NCBI GenBank assembly: GCA_903892415.1
Contig: CAITIQ010000506.1
Coordinates: 1 to 64,000 of the forward strand
DNA length: 64,000 nt
Reading direction: 5' to 3'
From: an uncultured delta proteobacterium
Lineage (GTDB): Bacteria > Myxococcota_A > Polyangia > Polyangiales > Polyangiaceae
Part shown: in pieces, positions 50,888 to 59,010 of the stretch
Position numbering within the stretch: position 1 is the first letter of the stretch
Layout: each line of letters begins with the position of its first letter
The notes under the pieces: generated by a model
What the model saw: only the letters and a program-made list of their open reading frames with translations
Database searches by the model: none
What the model was told of the DNA's origin: nothing
Position numbers and translations under genes: made by a program

Positions 50888-51675
50888 GTCTGGTCCGATG
50901 GTTGATCCCTGGCATTGGCTTGCTGGTCGCAACGGCTTCCCAGCGAGCGCACGCCCAGGAGGTCACGCAGACCTGCATCCGCTCGTTCGAGCAAGCTGGC
51001 GAGCAGAGGAAGATCTTTCGCGACTATGTCCGCGCTCGAACCGAAGCGCTGCGTTGCAGTGAGACCTGCCCAGCGCAGCTGGCCTTCGAATGTAAAACCT
51101 GGCTAGCGCAAGACGCAGAGAGGGTTGCGCAACTTGAGCTGGAATCGAGTCTGCCGTTTGCCTCGCTCAGCGTGAAGCTCGATGGCGTTGTGCTGACCAC
51201 TCCGCTGACCGAAGTGAATCCAGGCGTTCACCGCGTGGAGGCCCTCGCCGACGGACATAAGCCGCTGCTTGTCGAGCTGATGCTCGCCGAGGGTCAACAC
51301 GCAAAGCAGCGACTCGTTTTCGTCCCGGTCACGCCGCAAGCGGGCCCAGAGGAAGAGCGTCGCGGACCCTCGGTCCCCGGTATCATCGTGGGTTCACTTG
51401 GGCTGAGCAGCTTGGCCGCGGCTGGCATCCTTGCGGGGCTCGGTCACCTTGAGGCGAGCCGTCTACGTAAGGCGTGCGCGCCGAACTGTTTGGAGAGCGA
51501 CGTGAGCTTGATCGAGCGTGAGTGGATTGCCGGCGGGGTGTTGGCTGGCGTCGGGCTCGCGGGGATGATCGCCGGAGGTGTGCTTGTAGGGCTGAGCTTC
51601 GATGCAGAGCCTGCCTCTGCCTCGTTGCTGCTCACGCCGGGCAAGGCGGAGCTGGTCATTGGCACGTCATTCTGA
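50884..51675 (+). CDS. secreted/membrane protein with two TM segments (second copy)
   Basis: 263 aa from ATG 50884, overlapping the kinase stop. Signal peptide about 1-24 (PGIGLLVATASQRAHAQ), four cysteines in CIRS..RCSETCPAQLAFEC, a PEGA-like beta module (LSVKLDGVVLTTPLTEVNPG), then two hydrophobic segments (IIVGSLGLSSLAAAGILAGLG and AGGVLAGVGLAGMIAGGVLVG) flanking about 35 charged residues, and a beta tail ending VIGTSF. Same plan and operon position as the gene at 7703. Function unknown; presumably the kinase's envelope partner. Confidence 0.8.
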   Translation: MSLVRWLIPGIGLLVATASQRAHAQEVTQTCIRSFEQAGEQRKIFRDYVRARTEALRCSETCPAQLAFECKTWLAQDAERVAQLELESSLPFASLSVKLDGVVLTTPLTEVNPGVHRVEALADGHKPLLVELMLAEGQHAKQRLVFVPVTPQAGPEEERRGPSVPGIIVGSLGLSSLAAAGILAGLGHLEASRLRKACAPNCLESDVSLIEREWIAGGVLAGVGLAGMIAGGVLVGLSFDAEPASASLLLTPGKAELVIGTSF

Positions 51676-51684
51676 AGGTTAGCT

Positions 51685-53487
51685 ATGGCTTCTCTCGGTG
51701 TGCTTTGCGATCGTGTGAGGGTGCGACGGCTACTGCTCCTTAGCGTGCTCGGCCTGAGCGCTTGCGACCTCTCCGATCTCACGGATGGTAAGAACGGGGG
51801 AGGCGGAGCGGGGGGAGGCGGCGGTAATCAAGCTGGCGGTGGTAGCGGCAATAACGGTGGTGGTGGTACCGGCGCGGGTGGAGTCTCTTCGGGTGGCGGC
51901 GGTGAAGGCGGGGCCCCCAGCTGCGAGCCAGTGTCTCCATTCGAGTGGATGATCGCGATCGGCAACGAGGAGTCCCAAGCGGTCAGCGTGACCGACGACG
52001 CACCGACCAATACGCTCCCGTCGAGTATTCGCGGCGCTGAGGTACCAGCGGCGCTCGGCGGCGGGTTCGTCGCGGTGATGCTCACCACCGGCATACTCGA
52101 CTTGGCTGGGCCGATCGGTGTTGAAGGGGCTCGCTCAATCTTCGTCGTCCACTTCTCAGCGGCCGGCCAAGTGCTCTCCGCCAAAGCGCACCCGCAATCG
52201 CTGGAACAGGCGGAGCTGTCCGATACGGCCCGATCGATCGATGACGTGGTCGTGCACGAAAGTGGGCGGGTGTTCGTTGTTGGGCGGGCAGGCAAACTAC
52301 CGCTGAACTTGAGCGGCGTTGCCGAGCCGATCCTGCTCGCCAGCGACGACGTGCACGATGACGCCTTCTTAGCCGCGTTCGACCTGGAGGGTAACGCGGT
52401 GGATGCCATTCGGCTGGTGAGCAATGGCACAGGCGCGTCCAACGACTCCTTCAAAGGGGCAGCCCAAGCACGTGGCCTGGTCAGCCTCGCCGACGAGATC
52501 GGGGTGGTAGGTTTTTACCACCGAGGGCTAAACATCGTGGACCGGTCCGGCACCACGTTGCCAGCGTGTCCCGCACTGCCAACGTCAAGCAGTTCAAAGA
52601 ACGGCTTCCTGATGCTGCTGCCCGTAGGTTCGCCGCTTGGCGCGTGCTCACGCGGTCGCGCCTTCGTTGGTACCGGCGATGCACGGATCTCGTTCACAAG
52701 TGCCAGTGCGAGTGACTCGCAGCTTTTCCTCACCGCTGATTTCGACCTGCGCAAGAACAACAACGCCGTTGAGCAGCAGCTGACGCTCAACACGAGTCCT
52801 GCGTGGGTGCTCGACTCGGCGGATGGCTCCTACCTCAGCGAGTCGATGGTGATGACACTGGAGCAAGCAACGCTCACTCCGCAATGGGTTTCGTTGATCG
52901 AGACCGGCGGCGGGGTCAACGACCACGCTGCATCCGCCTCGATTGGCCCGGATGGTACGGTGTGGGTCGCAGGCAAGGGCGTGGCGCTCGGCAACGCGAG
53001 CGCTGATCTCATCGTCTCACGCAAGTTTCCCACGGCAGGTCAGACCTGCATGCGCTCGATCAATACGCTCAAGTCCCGCGCCTTCATCGCAGCCCTGAAT
53101 ACGGAGGGGGACTGTCAGGCAGTGGTGGACTACGCCCTCGAGTCGTCGATCGAGAGTTCGCTCGTACGCAACGGTACGCCTTGGTTTGCCGGCTTTGCCA
53201 CCACCAGCGCCTTCCCGCCCGATGAGCTGACGAATTACGGCGCCCTCGGGCTCGACCCCAACGGCCTCTTGATGAATGCCACGGTCGACAGCTCCAGCAT
53301 CAACACCAGCGGGCTCTTGTTCGGCGGACCAGGCCGAGTTCGTGGCTACGAACTGAGCGCAGTGGGTGACAAGATCCTAATGGCCGGCATCATGAGTCAG
53401 GGCTTCCTCGACTTGCCCTGTCCCAGCGACGCCGCAGCGCAGGTCGACTTCTTCTTAGCGCTTTACGATCCCAATCAGGGCCCGTGA
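51685..53487 (+). CDS. Gly-rich lipoprotein with beta-propeller-like repeats
   Basis: 600 aa. Lipoprotein signal (LLLLSVLGLSACDLS), about 40 Gly/Ser residues, then a roughly 520-residue beta-rich part with repeats of FVVHFSAAGQVLSAKAHP/VFVVGRAGKLPL type, reminiscent of SBBP-like beta-propellers. Paired cysteines (PACPAL, GACSRG, CMRS, GDCQAV, PCPSD) suggest disulphides. It follows the two-TM gene by 9 bp, closing the second signalling cluster. Likely surface-exposed; no known family. Converges with the IPMDH-like gene, 2 bp apart. Confidence 0.8.
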   Translation: MASLGVLCDRVRVRRLLLLSVLGLSACDLSDLTDGKNGGGGAGGGGGNQAGGGSGNNGGGGTGAGGVSSGGGGEGGAPSCEPVSPFEWMIAIGNEESQAVSVTDDAPTNTLPSSIRGAEVPAALGGGFVAVMLTTGILDLAGPIGVEGARSIFVVHFSAAGQVLSAKAHPQSLEQAELSDTARSIDDVVVHESGRVFVVGRAGKLPLNLSGVAEPILLASDDVHDDAFLAAFDLEGNAVDAIRLVSNGTGASNDSFKGAAQARGLVSLADEIGVVGFYHRGLNIVDRSGTTLPACPALPTSSSSKNGFLMLLPVGSPLGACSRGRAFVGTGDARISFTSASASDSQLFLTADFDLRKNNNAVEQQLTLNTSPAWVLDSADGSYLSESMVMTLEQATLTPQWVSLIETGGGVNDHAASASIGPDGTVWVAGKGVALGNASADLIVSRKFPTAGQTCMRSINTLKSRAFIAALNTEGDCQAVVDYALESSIESSLVRNGTPWFAGFATTSAFPPDELTNYGALGLDPNGLLMNATVDSSSINTSGLLFGGPGRVRGYELSAVGDKILMAGIMSQGFLDLPCPSDAAAQVDFFLALYDPNQGP

Positions 53488-53489
53488 AC

Positions 53490-54563
53490 TCAGAGGCGGC
53501 TGGCCAGGAGCTCACGCACGAACGCTGAGGCTGCCTTCGTTCCGAGCTCGCCACCAACGTCACGGGTGCACTTGTGCGCATCGAGCGCCTCGGTGATCGC
53601 CGCCTCGATCAGCGGCTCGAACTTCGCGTGACCGAGATGGGTCATCATCATTCCCACCGTCAAAAACGAGGCGAACGGGTTGGCGATGTCTTTGCCCGCA
53701 AGCGGCGGCGCAGAGCCGTGCACCGGCTCGAACAAAGCCACACGCTGCGTATCCGAACCATGCACGTTGGCACTCGCGGCCATACCGAGACCACCCTGTA
53801 GCGCCGCACCGAGATCCGTCACGATGTCGCCGAACAAGTTGTTCGTCACCACCACGTCGAACTGCGTCGGGTCTTGGATCATGAACAGACAAAGCGCATC
53901 CACGTACACGTGACGAGCCTCGATCGCCGGATACTCCTTGGCAACCTCTTGGAACGTCCGCAGCCAAAGCTCGTGCGCAAAGCGCATGGCGTTCGACTTG
54001 TCGGCCATGCACACGCGCTTCTTGCCGTTCTTGCTCGCCCACTCGAAGGCCGCGCGAATGATGCGCTCCACACCTTTGCGTGTGTTGACGTCTTCGTTGA
54101 TGCCAATCTCGTCAGGCGTGCCTTTCTTGAACTGGCCGCCGAACCCGACGTAGACGCCCTCGGTGTTCTCGCGGAAGACCACGATGTCGATGTCCTTTGC
54201 CAGGCGCCCCTTGAGCGGCACGAGCCGATCCGAGAGCACGCGAACGGGGCGCACGTTGGCGAACAAATCGTAACCGAAGCGCATGCCGAACAGGATGTCG
54301 CGCGCATGCTCGAGGCCGGGCACGCGCGGATCTCCGAGCGCGCCGAGCAGCACTGCTCGACATTCATTGCGCAGCTGATCGGCGATCGCTTGGGGGAAGG
54401 TGGTGCCGTCCCGCAAGTAGCGATCAGCGCCTAGATCGAGATCGAGAAATTCCAGAGATACGCCACCCTTGTCACGGAGCAGCTCCAGCAAAAGCCTCGC
54501 TTCACGAATGACTTCGGGACCGATGCCGTCTCCGCCGAGGATGGCGATCTTCTGGGTGGTCAT
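53490..54563 (-). CDS. isopropylmalate/isocitrate dehydrogenase-family enzyme
   Basis: 357 aa, beta-decarboxylating dehydrogenase family. Motifs: IAILGGDGIGPEVIREA, LFANVRPVRVL, FRENTEGVYVG, KSNAMRF, NNLFGDIVTDLGAAL (metal-binding Asp) and EPVHGSAPPLAGKDIANP (cofactor loop). Best read as 3-isopropylmalate dehydrogenase (leucine synthesis), but ENTEGVY is also seen in tartrate/isocitrate-type members, and no leuACD genes are nearby, so no gene symbol is given. Downstream of alanine dehydrogenase on the same strand, 3 bp apart. Confidence 0.85.
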   Translation of the reverse strand: MTTQKIAILGGDGIGPEVIREARLLLELLRDKGGVSLEFLDLDLGADRYLRDGTTFPQAIADQLRNECRAVLLGALGDPRVPGLEHARDILFGMRFGYDLFANVRPVRVLSDRLVPLKGRLAKDIDIVVFRENTEGVYVGFGGQFKKGTPDEIGINEDVNTRKGVERIIRAAFEWASKNGKKRVCMADKSNAMRFAHELWLRTFQEVAKEYPAIEARHVYVDALCLFMIQDPTQFDVVVTNNLFGDIVTDLGAALQGGLGMAASANVHGSDTQRVALFEPVHGSAPPLAGKDIANPFASFLTVGMMMTHLGHAKFEPLIEAAITEALDAHKCTRDVGGELGTKAASAFVRELLASRL

Positions 54564-54566
54564 CGC

Positions 54567-55679
54567 TCAGCCGAGCGCCTTTTCAATCGCCACGTACTCG
54601 ATGCCGTGCGCGTCTGCGACGCCCTTGTAGGTGCAGGCGCCGCCGAAGGTGTTGAGCCCAAGGAGCAGCGCGCGGTCCGCTTTGGCAGCCGCCACGACGC
54701 CCTGGTTCGCCAACTTGATGGCGTAGGACATGGTGGTGTTGGTGAGCGCCCACGTGCTGGTGTTGGGGACCGCGCCGGGCATGTTGGCCACGCAGTAGTG
54801 AACGACGCCGTCGACCTCGAAGGTCGGGTTGTCATGGGTGGTCGGTCGGCAGGTCTCGATGCAACCGCCCTGATCCACGGCGACGTCCACCACGACGCTG
54901 CCCTTTTCCATTCGCGGCAAGAGCGTGCGCGGCACGAGCGTGGGAGCCTTCGCTCCGGCGACGAGGACGGCGCCGATCACGAGGTCGGCCTGTTCCACGC
55001 AGCGCTCGATGTTGTCGGGGTTCGAGTAGAGCGTCTCGATGGCGCCACCGAACACATCCTCGAGGTACGCCATCACGTCGGCGCGAACGTCGAGCACGAT
55101 CACCTGTGCGCCCATGCCCACAGCGATGGTTGCAGCGTTCTTTCCAACGACGCCGCCACCCAAGATCACCACGCGACCACGGCGCGTCCCGGGCACGCCA
55201 CCGAGGAGCACGCCTTTGCCGCCGTGCTCTTTCTCCAGGCAGCTCGCACCAACCTGCACCGCCATGCGCCCTGCAACTTCACTCATCGGCTTGAGCAACG
55301 GCAGCGTGTGATCGGGCAACTCGATCGTCTCGTAGGCAACGCCCGCCACGCCCGTTCGCACGAGCTCCTTGGTCAGCTCGGCCTCGGCGGCGAGATGAAG
55401 GTACGTGTACAGGATGAGATCCTTGCGGAAGAAGCCGTACTCGGCTTTGAGCGGCTCCTTCACCTTGACGACCATCTGCGCGGCCCAGGCATCCGCTGCG
55501 CTGGTGACGATGGTTGCGCCGGCCTTCACGTAGGCCTCGTCGGAGATGCCGCTGCCTTCACCGGCCGACTTCTCGACGACGACTTTGTGGCCGTGCTGCA
55601 CGAGGGAGCGAACACCGGCCGGGGTCATGCCAACGCGGTACTCTCTAGTCTTGATTTCCTTGGGAACTCCGATGAGCAC
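54567..55679 (-). CDS. ald: alanine dehydrogenase
   Basis: 370 aa from GTG 55679, preceded by AAGGAG 6 nt upstream; this gives the exact family start ([18 protein letters not shown]) and length. NAD-dependent, interconverts L-alanine and pyruvate plus ammonia. Catalytic Lys in [12 protein letters not shown], catalytic His in TYLHLAAE, dinucleotide loop [20 protein letters not shown] and the [16 protein letters not shown] segment are all present. Probably an operon with the dehydrogenase at 53490. A 19-bp palindrome lies 67 bp upstream. Confidence 0.96.
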   Translation of the reverse strand: MLIGVPKEIKTREYRVGMTPAGVRSLVQHGHKVVVEKSAGEGSGISDEAYVKAGATIVTSAADAWAAQMVVKVKEPLKAEYGFFRKDLILYTYLHLAAEAELTKELVRTGVAGVAYETIELPDHTLPLLKPMSEVAGRMAVQVGASCLEKEHGGKGVLLGGVPGTRRGRVVILGGGVVGKNAATIAVGMGAQVIVLDVRADVMAYLEDVFGGAIETLYSNPDNIERCVEQADLVIGAVLVAGAKAPTLVPRTLLPRMEKGSVVVDVAVDQGGCIETCRPTTHDNPTFEVDGVVHYCVANMPGAVPNTSTWALTNTTMSYAIKLANQGVVAAAKADRALLLGLNTFGGACTYKGVADAHGIEYVAIEKALG

Positions 55680-55745
55680 GGTGAACTCCTTCGTGGGTGG
55701 CCTCGCGAGAAGGCGACACAGATTTCTTTTGGCGGTTGGAGAGAT

Positions 55746-55764
55746 GTCAGGCGTCACGCCTGAC
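55746..55764. promoter_or_regulatory. perfect 19-bp palindrome upstream of ald
   Basis: GTCAGGCGT-C-ACGCCTGAC: two perfect 9-bp arms around one central base, ending 67 bp upstream of the ald start codon, in the 180-bp gap between ald and the TetR gene. No T-run follows on either strand, so a terminator is unlikely. Candidate operator for a dimeric regulator (for example of the Lrp/AldR type that often controls ald); unproven. Confidence 0.55.
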
Positions 55765-55859
55765 GGCGCGGACCATACCAGAAGTGCACGAGAGAGAGAC
55801 GCCTGCGTGGGCTCGTCCGATACGATCTACGCCGCAGCGCGTCGCAAGCGATGGCTGCG

Positions 55860-56546
55860 CTAGCGAGTGCGGATCCCGCCCAGCAAGATCTCGGAAATCA
55901 GCCATTTTCGCCGCTCCAATGAAGCTCCACCGTGTTCCTCAGGAAGCAGGATACCGAGCACCGGCGCGTCCACGATGGGATAGAGGATCAACGAAAGACC
56001 GGCTCTCACCATCTCGCTCGGCTGGACGTCGGAGCGCAGCTCCCCCGTTCCTTGGAGGTTGGTGGTGATCTCCACCACCGCCGAAAGCAGCGCGTGGGTC
56101 CGCTCTTGAATGATGCTCACCAGCGTGCCTGCCCCCGCGAGCACCTCACTGCGCATGATCGCCAGCAGCTTCTGATGCGCTGCGGAGAAGTCCACCATCA
56201 CGTCGACGAAGCCCCTGACGATCCCTTCAACGTCGCGTTTGGTCTCGAGCACGTGCCACGACGCCGTGGACATTTGGTCCACCGCGCGCTTCACCACGGC
56301 CTCGTAGAGCCCGTGTTTGTCCGCGAAGTAGTGATGAATCAGCGCTGGCTGGACCTGCGCACCCACTGCGATCTCTCGCAGACGGGCACCTGCAAACCCG
56401 TGAGCGGCAAACTCGGCCTCTGCAGCATCAAGGATTCGCTCTTGGGTGAGCGCCGAGCTTCTCTCACGCTTGGGCGCGGGACCGCGGGCGCCCTGCTGAG
56501 CTTCCAGCGTGCGCTTGTCGTCGTCGTCGCTTTCAGGCGGTGGCAT
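55860..56546 (-). CDS. TetR-family transcriptional regulator
   Basis: 228 aa. Acidic/basic N-terminal tail to about residue 30, then the TetR helix-turn-helix: LTQERILDAAEAEFAAHGFAGARLREIAVGAQVQPALIHHYFADKHGLYEAV. C-terminal ligand-binding helices are not recognisable by ligand. Overlaps the ferritin-like gene by 14 bp and is transcribed with it, so it probably controls that operon (autoregulation). The start may be the ATG at 56546 inside the upstream gene's end. Confidence 0.92.
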   Translation of the reverse strand: MPPPESDDDDKRTLEAQQGARGPAPKRERSSALTQERILDAAEAEFAAHGFAGARLREIAVGAQVQPALIHHYFADKHGLYEAVVKRAVDQMSTASWHVLETKRDVEGIVRGFVDVMVDFSAAHQKLLAIMRSEVLAGAGTLVSIIQERTHALLSAVVEITTNLQGTGELRSDVQPSEMVRAGLSLILYPIVDAPVLGILLPEEHGGASLERRKWLISEILLGGIRTR

Positions 56547-57576
56547 CCCATGTTTCGTACTGAATCACGCGCAACTCTTCAAAGCCCTTCCGCACTTTGG
56601 GCGTAAGAAGTCCAAGTCGCTTCACATTTGGCACGATCTTGGAGAAGAGTAGCGTCTGAAAAGTCTGCATGATCGGGCTATTTCGCACCGCGTCGAGACA
56701 GTCCGCTACGGGCAACCCAAGATTTTCCCAAACCTCTTGCATGAGGAAGCGATCTCGCATTAGGCGCGAGGCCTCGATGATGAACTCCTCTCGATCGCGC
56801 AGCTCGGACGCAGACATGTCGTCGTAGACCCCGCGCAACGAGAGCACGCCAAACGCAACATGGCGCGACTCATCCAGCATGATGCGATGAACGATGTCGC
56901 GAATGAGCGGCTCGTTCGAGGTCTGAGAGATGATGCCAAAGGCGGCGAGCGCCAAGCCCTCCACCATGATCTGCATGCCTAGGAACTTCAGATCCCAGCG
57001 GGTCTCACGCAGGATCTCGTCGAGCAGTTGCTTCAGATGAGGTGATACCGGATAGGTCAGCTCGATCTTCTCACGCAGGTAACGCTCGTAGGCCTCCACG
57101 TGCCGGGCCTCGTCCATCACCTGCGAAGCAGCGTAGAGCTTGGCCTCGGCGTCAGGCACCGAGCAGACGATCTGCGACGTCGCGAGCAATGCGCCCTGCT
57201 CACCGTGCAAGAAGTTCGACAATAGGTAGGAGGACGCATGCCTGCGAACCTCGGGCAGCTCGCGCTTGGAGAGCCGGTTCCACACGTCGGTCCCGAAGAT
57301 CGGTATGAACTGATCCGGCACGTTCTCCGCTTGCGGATCCACGGGCGTTCCCCACGCGAGCTCGGTCTTGGCGTTCCACTGGTGGTCTTTTGCCTTCTCG
57401 TAGAGCGCGCGAAGATCAGCCCTGCCCTCGTAGCCCTGGGTGAAGGCCGTATCCAACTCGGAGCGAAGCCAATCAATCCCCACTGGCTCGGCATCATTCT
57501 GAGCGCGCAATGTTCGGCGCGGCTCACTCGGACGGGCGACTGGAATGCTGGGAACGAACTTCTCGGCTGCGCTCAT
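56533..57576 (-). CDS. ferritin-like (R2-type) di-iron protein
   Basis: 347 aa. Two E...ExxH iron-binding sets: Glu126 (LHGEQGA), Glu156/His159 (MDEARHVEAY), Glu206 (MVEGLAL) and Glu236/His239 (LDESRHVAFG). This is the ribonucleotide-reductase-R2/acyl-desaturase type of carboxylate-bridged di-iron site, so an O2-dependent oxidase/oxygenase is likely. Substrate unknown; R2 itself is larger and has a radical Tyr not evident here. RBS GGGAGG ahead of the start. Co-operonic with a TetR regulator, and two AT-rich boxes lie upstream. Confidence 0.88.
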   Translation of the reverse strand: MSAAEKFVPSIPVARPSEPRRTLRAQNDAEPVGIDWLRSELDTAFTQGYEGRADLRALYEKAKDHQWNAKTELAWGTPVDPQAENVPDQFIPIFGTDVWNRLSKRELPEVRRHASSYLLSNFLHGEQGALLATSQIVCSVPDAEAKLYAASQVMDEARHVEAYERYLREKIELTYPVSPHLKQLLDEILRETRWDLKFLGMQIMVEGLALAAFGIISQTSNEPLIRDIVHRIMLDESRHVAFGVLSLRGVYDDMSASELRDREEFIIEASRLMRDRFLMQEVWENLGLPVADCLDAVRNSPIMQTFQTLLFSKIVPNVKRLGLLTPKVRKGFEELRVIQYETWDATA

Positions 57577-57590
57577 TGGGCCTCCCTGGT

Positions 57591-57609
57591 TATTTACTTT
57601 TTAGTTTAT
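57591..57609. promoter_or_regulatory. AT-rich box 1 upstream of the di-iron gene
   Basis: TATTTACTTTTTAGTTTAT, strikingly AT-rich in a GC-rich window, ending 15 bp before the ATG at 57576. A closely similar box lies at 57629-57651. ACT/AGT half-sites surround an A/T core, as in many TetR operators. Candidate binding site of the TetR protein at 55860; also overlaps the likely promoter. Confidence 0.45.
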
Positions 57610-57628
57610 CAACTGGGACCGCGCCAGC

Positions 57629-57651
57629 TATTTACTTTGTTTTTAGTTAAT
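57629..57651. promoter_or_regulatory. AT-rich box 2 upstream of the di-iron gene
   Basis: TATTTACTTTGTTTTTAGTTAAT begins 38 bp from the start of box 1 and shares TATTTACTTT and TTTTAGTT with it. The rest of the 197-bp gap (57577-57773) is GC-rich with no gene recognised. Proposed second operator copy; not tested. Confidence 0.45.
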
Positions 57652-57773
57652 TGGGCCGTTGGACGCTAACCGGCCGGGTTTGGCGCACAAGGTAACCCAG
57701 CGGCGCAACACGACACGACGCCCTCAAGCCCAGGCGTCAGCTGAGCAAGGCCGTCAGAGTTAGTCTTGGCGGC

Positions 57774-58592
57774 TCAGCCGAGCTGAGCGACGAAGGTGCG
57801 CCTAGCTGGGCCAAACATTTGCACCGCGCCATCGCGCGAACAGCGAATGCTCAACAAGCCCCCCGGGAGTTCGACTGCGATCGCCTGCTCATACTCGAGC
57901 CTGCCCTCCAACGCCGCAGCGAAGACGGTTGCACAGGCTCCGGTTCCGCAAGCCTGCGTGTAACCAACCCCGCGTTCCCAAACGACCAGCTCAATCTTCG
58001 TACTGCTGCGAACCGTGGCGAACTCAACGTTGGTGAGCCCATCCCGGCTGTGCTCGAGCAGCACCGCCAGCTCGTCTCGGTTCACCTCGGGAAACGGCTC
58101 GAACAGGATCGCGTGCGGGTTACCAATATTGATGTCGCGCAAGCGTACCGTTGCACCGAGCAAGGAGAGTTCACGTAGCCCCTGATCCCGAGCCGGCCCC
58201 ATACTCACCCGTACGTTGAACGTGGCCTCACCATCACGCTCGACGTGACAGCGCTTGAGACCCGCTTCTGTCTCCACCTCGAACTCGGTTGGCGCACCGT
58301 GCGAGACGAGGAACGCAGCGACGCACCTGAGCCCGTTGCCGCACATCTCGGGACGAGAGCCGTCGGCGTTATAGACGAACATTTGCGCGAGACCGCTATC
58401 GGCCGACTTGACCAACAACACACCGTCCGCGCCGACACCGCGATGGCGATCACACCACGCGCGAAAGTGTGACTGACGCTCCGTCTCCGCTTGCGTATCT
58501 ACGATCCACTCGGGCAACGAGCCGGCCTCTCGCGCATCGAGCACGATGAAGTCGTTGCCGAGACCTTCCCACTTTTCGATTCGAAGACTCAT
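57774..58592 (-). CDS. dapF: diaminopimelate epimerase
   Basis: 272 aa. Interconverts LL- and meso-diaminopimelate for lysine and peptidoglycan synthesis; cytoplasmic, cofactor-free. The two catalytic cysteines are visible: Cys84 in PEMCGNGLRC and Cys215 in QACGTGAC. N-terminal WEGLGNDFIVLD and RHRGVGADGVLL are family signatures. Starts inside the end of the DUF167 gene (4-bp ATGA overlap), so co-translated. Confidence 0.96.
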   Translation of the reverse strand: MSLRIEKWEGLGNDFIVLDAREAGSLPEWIVDTQAETERQSHFRAWCDRHRGVGADGVLLVKSADSGLAQMFVYNADGSRPEMCGNGLRCVAAFLVSHGAPTEFEVETEAGLKRCHVERDGEATFNVRVSMGPARDQGLRELSLLGATVRLRDINIGNPHAILFEPFPEVNRDELAVLLEHSRDGLTNVEFATVRSSTKIELVVWERGVGYTQACGTGACATVFAAALEGRLEYEQAIAVELPGGLLSIRCSRDGAVQMFGPARRTFVAQLG

Positions 58593-58891
58593 GGCTTGCG
58601 CTCGATTGCTTTCATAAACACGGCTTCGCTCAGACCAACGATCTCGATCAGCTTGGTGCGACTGCTGTCGCCCTTCACCAACCGCACGGCGCTCTTGGCC
58701 ACGCCAAAGTGAAACGCGAGCCCGCGCAACAACTCTTCATTGGCAGCGCCATCAACGGGCGGCGCAGCAACCGCAACTTCAACCGCGCCGTTCTTCTCGC
58801 CGAGTACTTTGGTCTTCGATGCGCGCGGCTTGACGTGAACGCCGAAACGTCCGCACCCATCCACGCTGCTGAAAAGCGGACGCTCCGTCAC
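58589..58891 (-). CDS. DUF167/UPF0235 (YggU-like) protein
   Basis: 100 aa, the family length. GVHVKPRASKTKVLG, VEVAVAAPPVDGAANEELL, FGVAKSAVRLVKGDSSRTK and the final beta strand match the YggU fold. The function is not established. Overlaps dapF by 4 bp and is upstream of it. It is divergent from the lipoprotein gene at 59011. Confidence 0.92.
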   Translation of the reverse strand: MTERPLFSSVDGCGRFGVHVKPRASKTKVLGEKNGAVEVAVAAPPVDGAANEELLRGLAFHFGVAKSAVRLVKGDSSRTKLIEIVGLSEAVFMKAIERKP

Positions 58892-59010
58892 GACTTGAAT
58901 CGATGGCAGGTGTGACGCTGCGTCAAGCGATTGTCCGACGCTGATGGATCTCTGACGCGGATGGCACTTCGTTCATTAAGGGAGCCGGAATTCTGACCGT
59001 CAATCAGGAC

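Noticed and set aside
58955-58985. Possible sigma54 promoter TGGCAC upstream of the lipoprotein at 59011
   Set aside because: The required GC at -12 is missing at the correct spacing.
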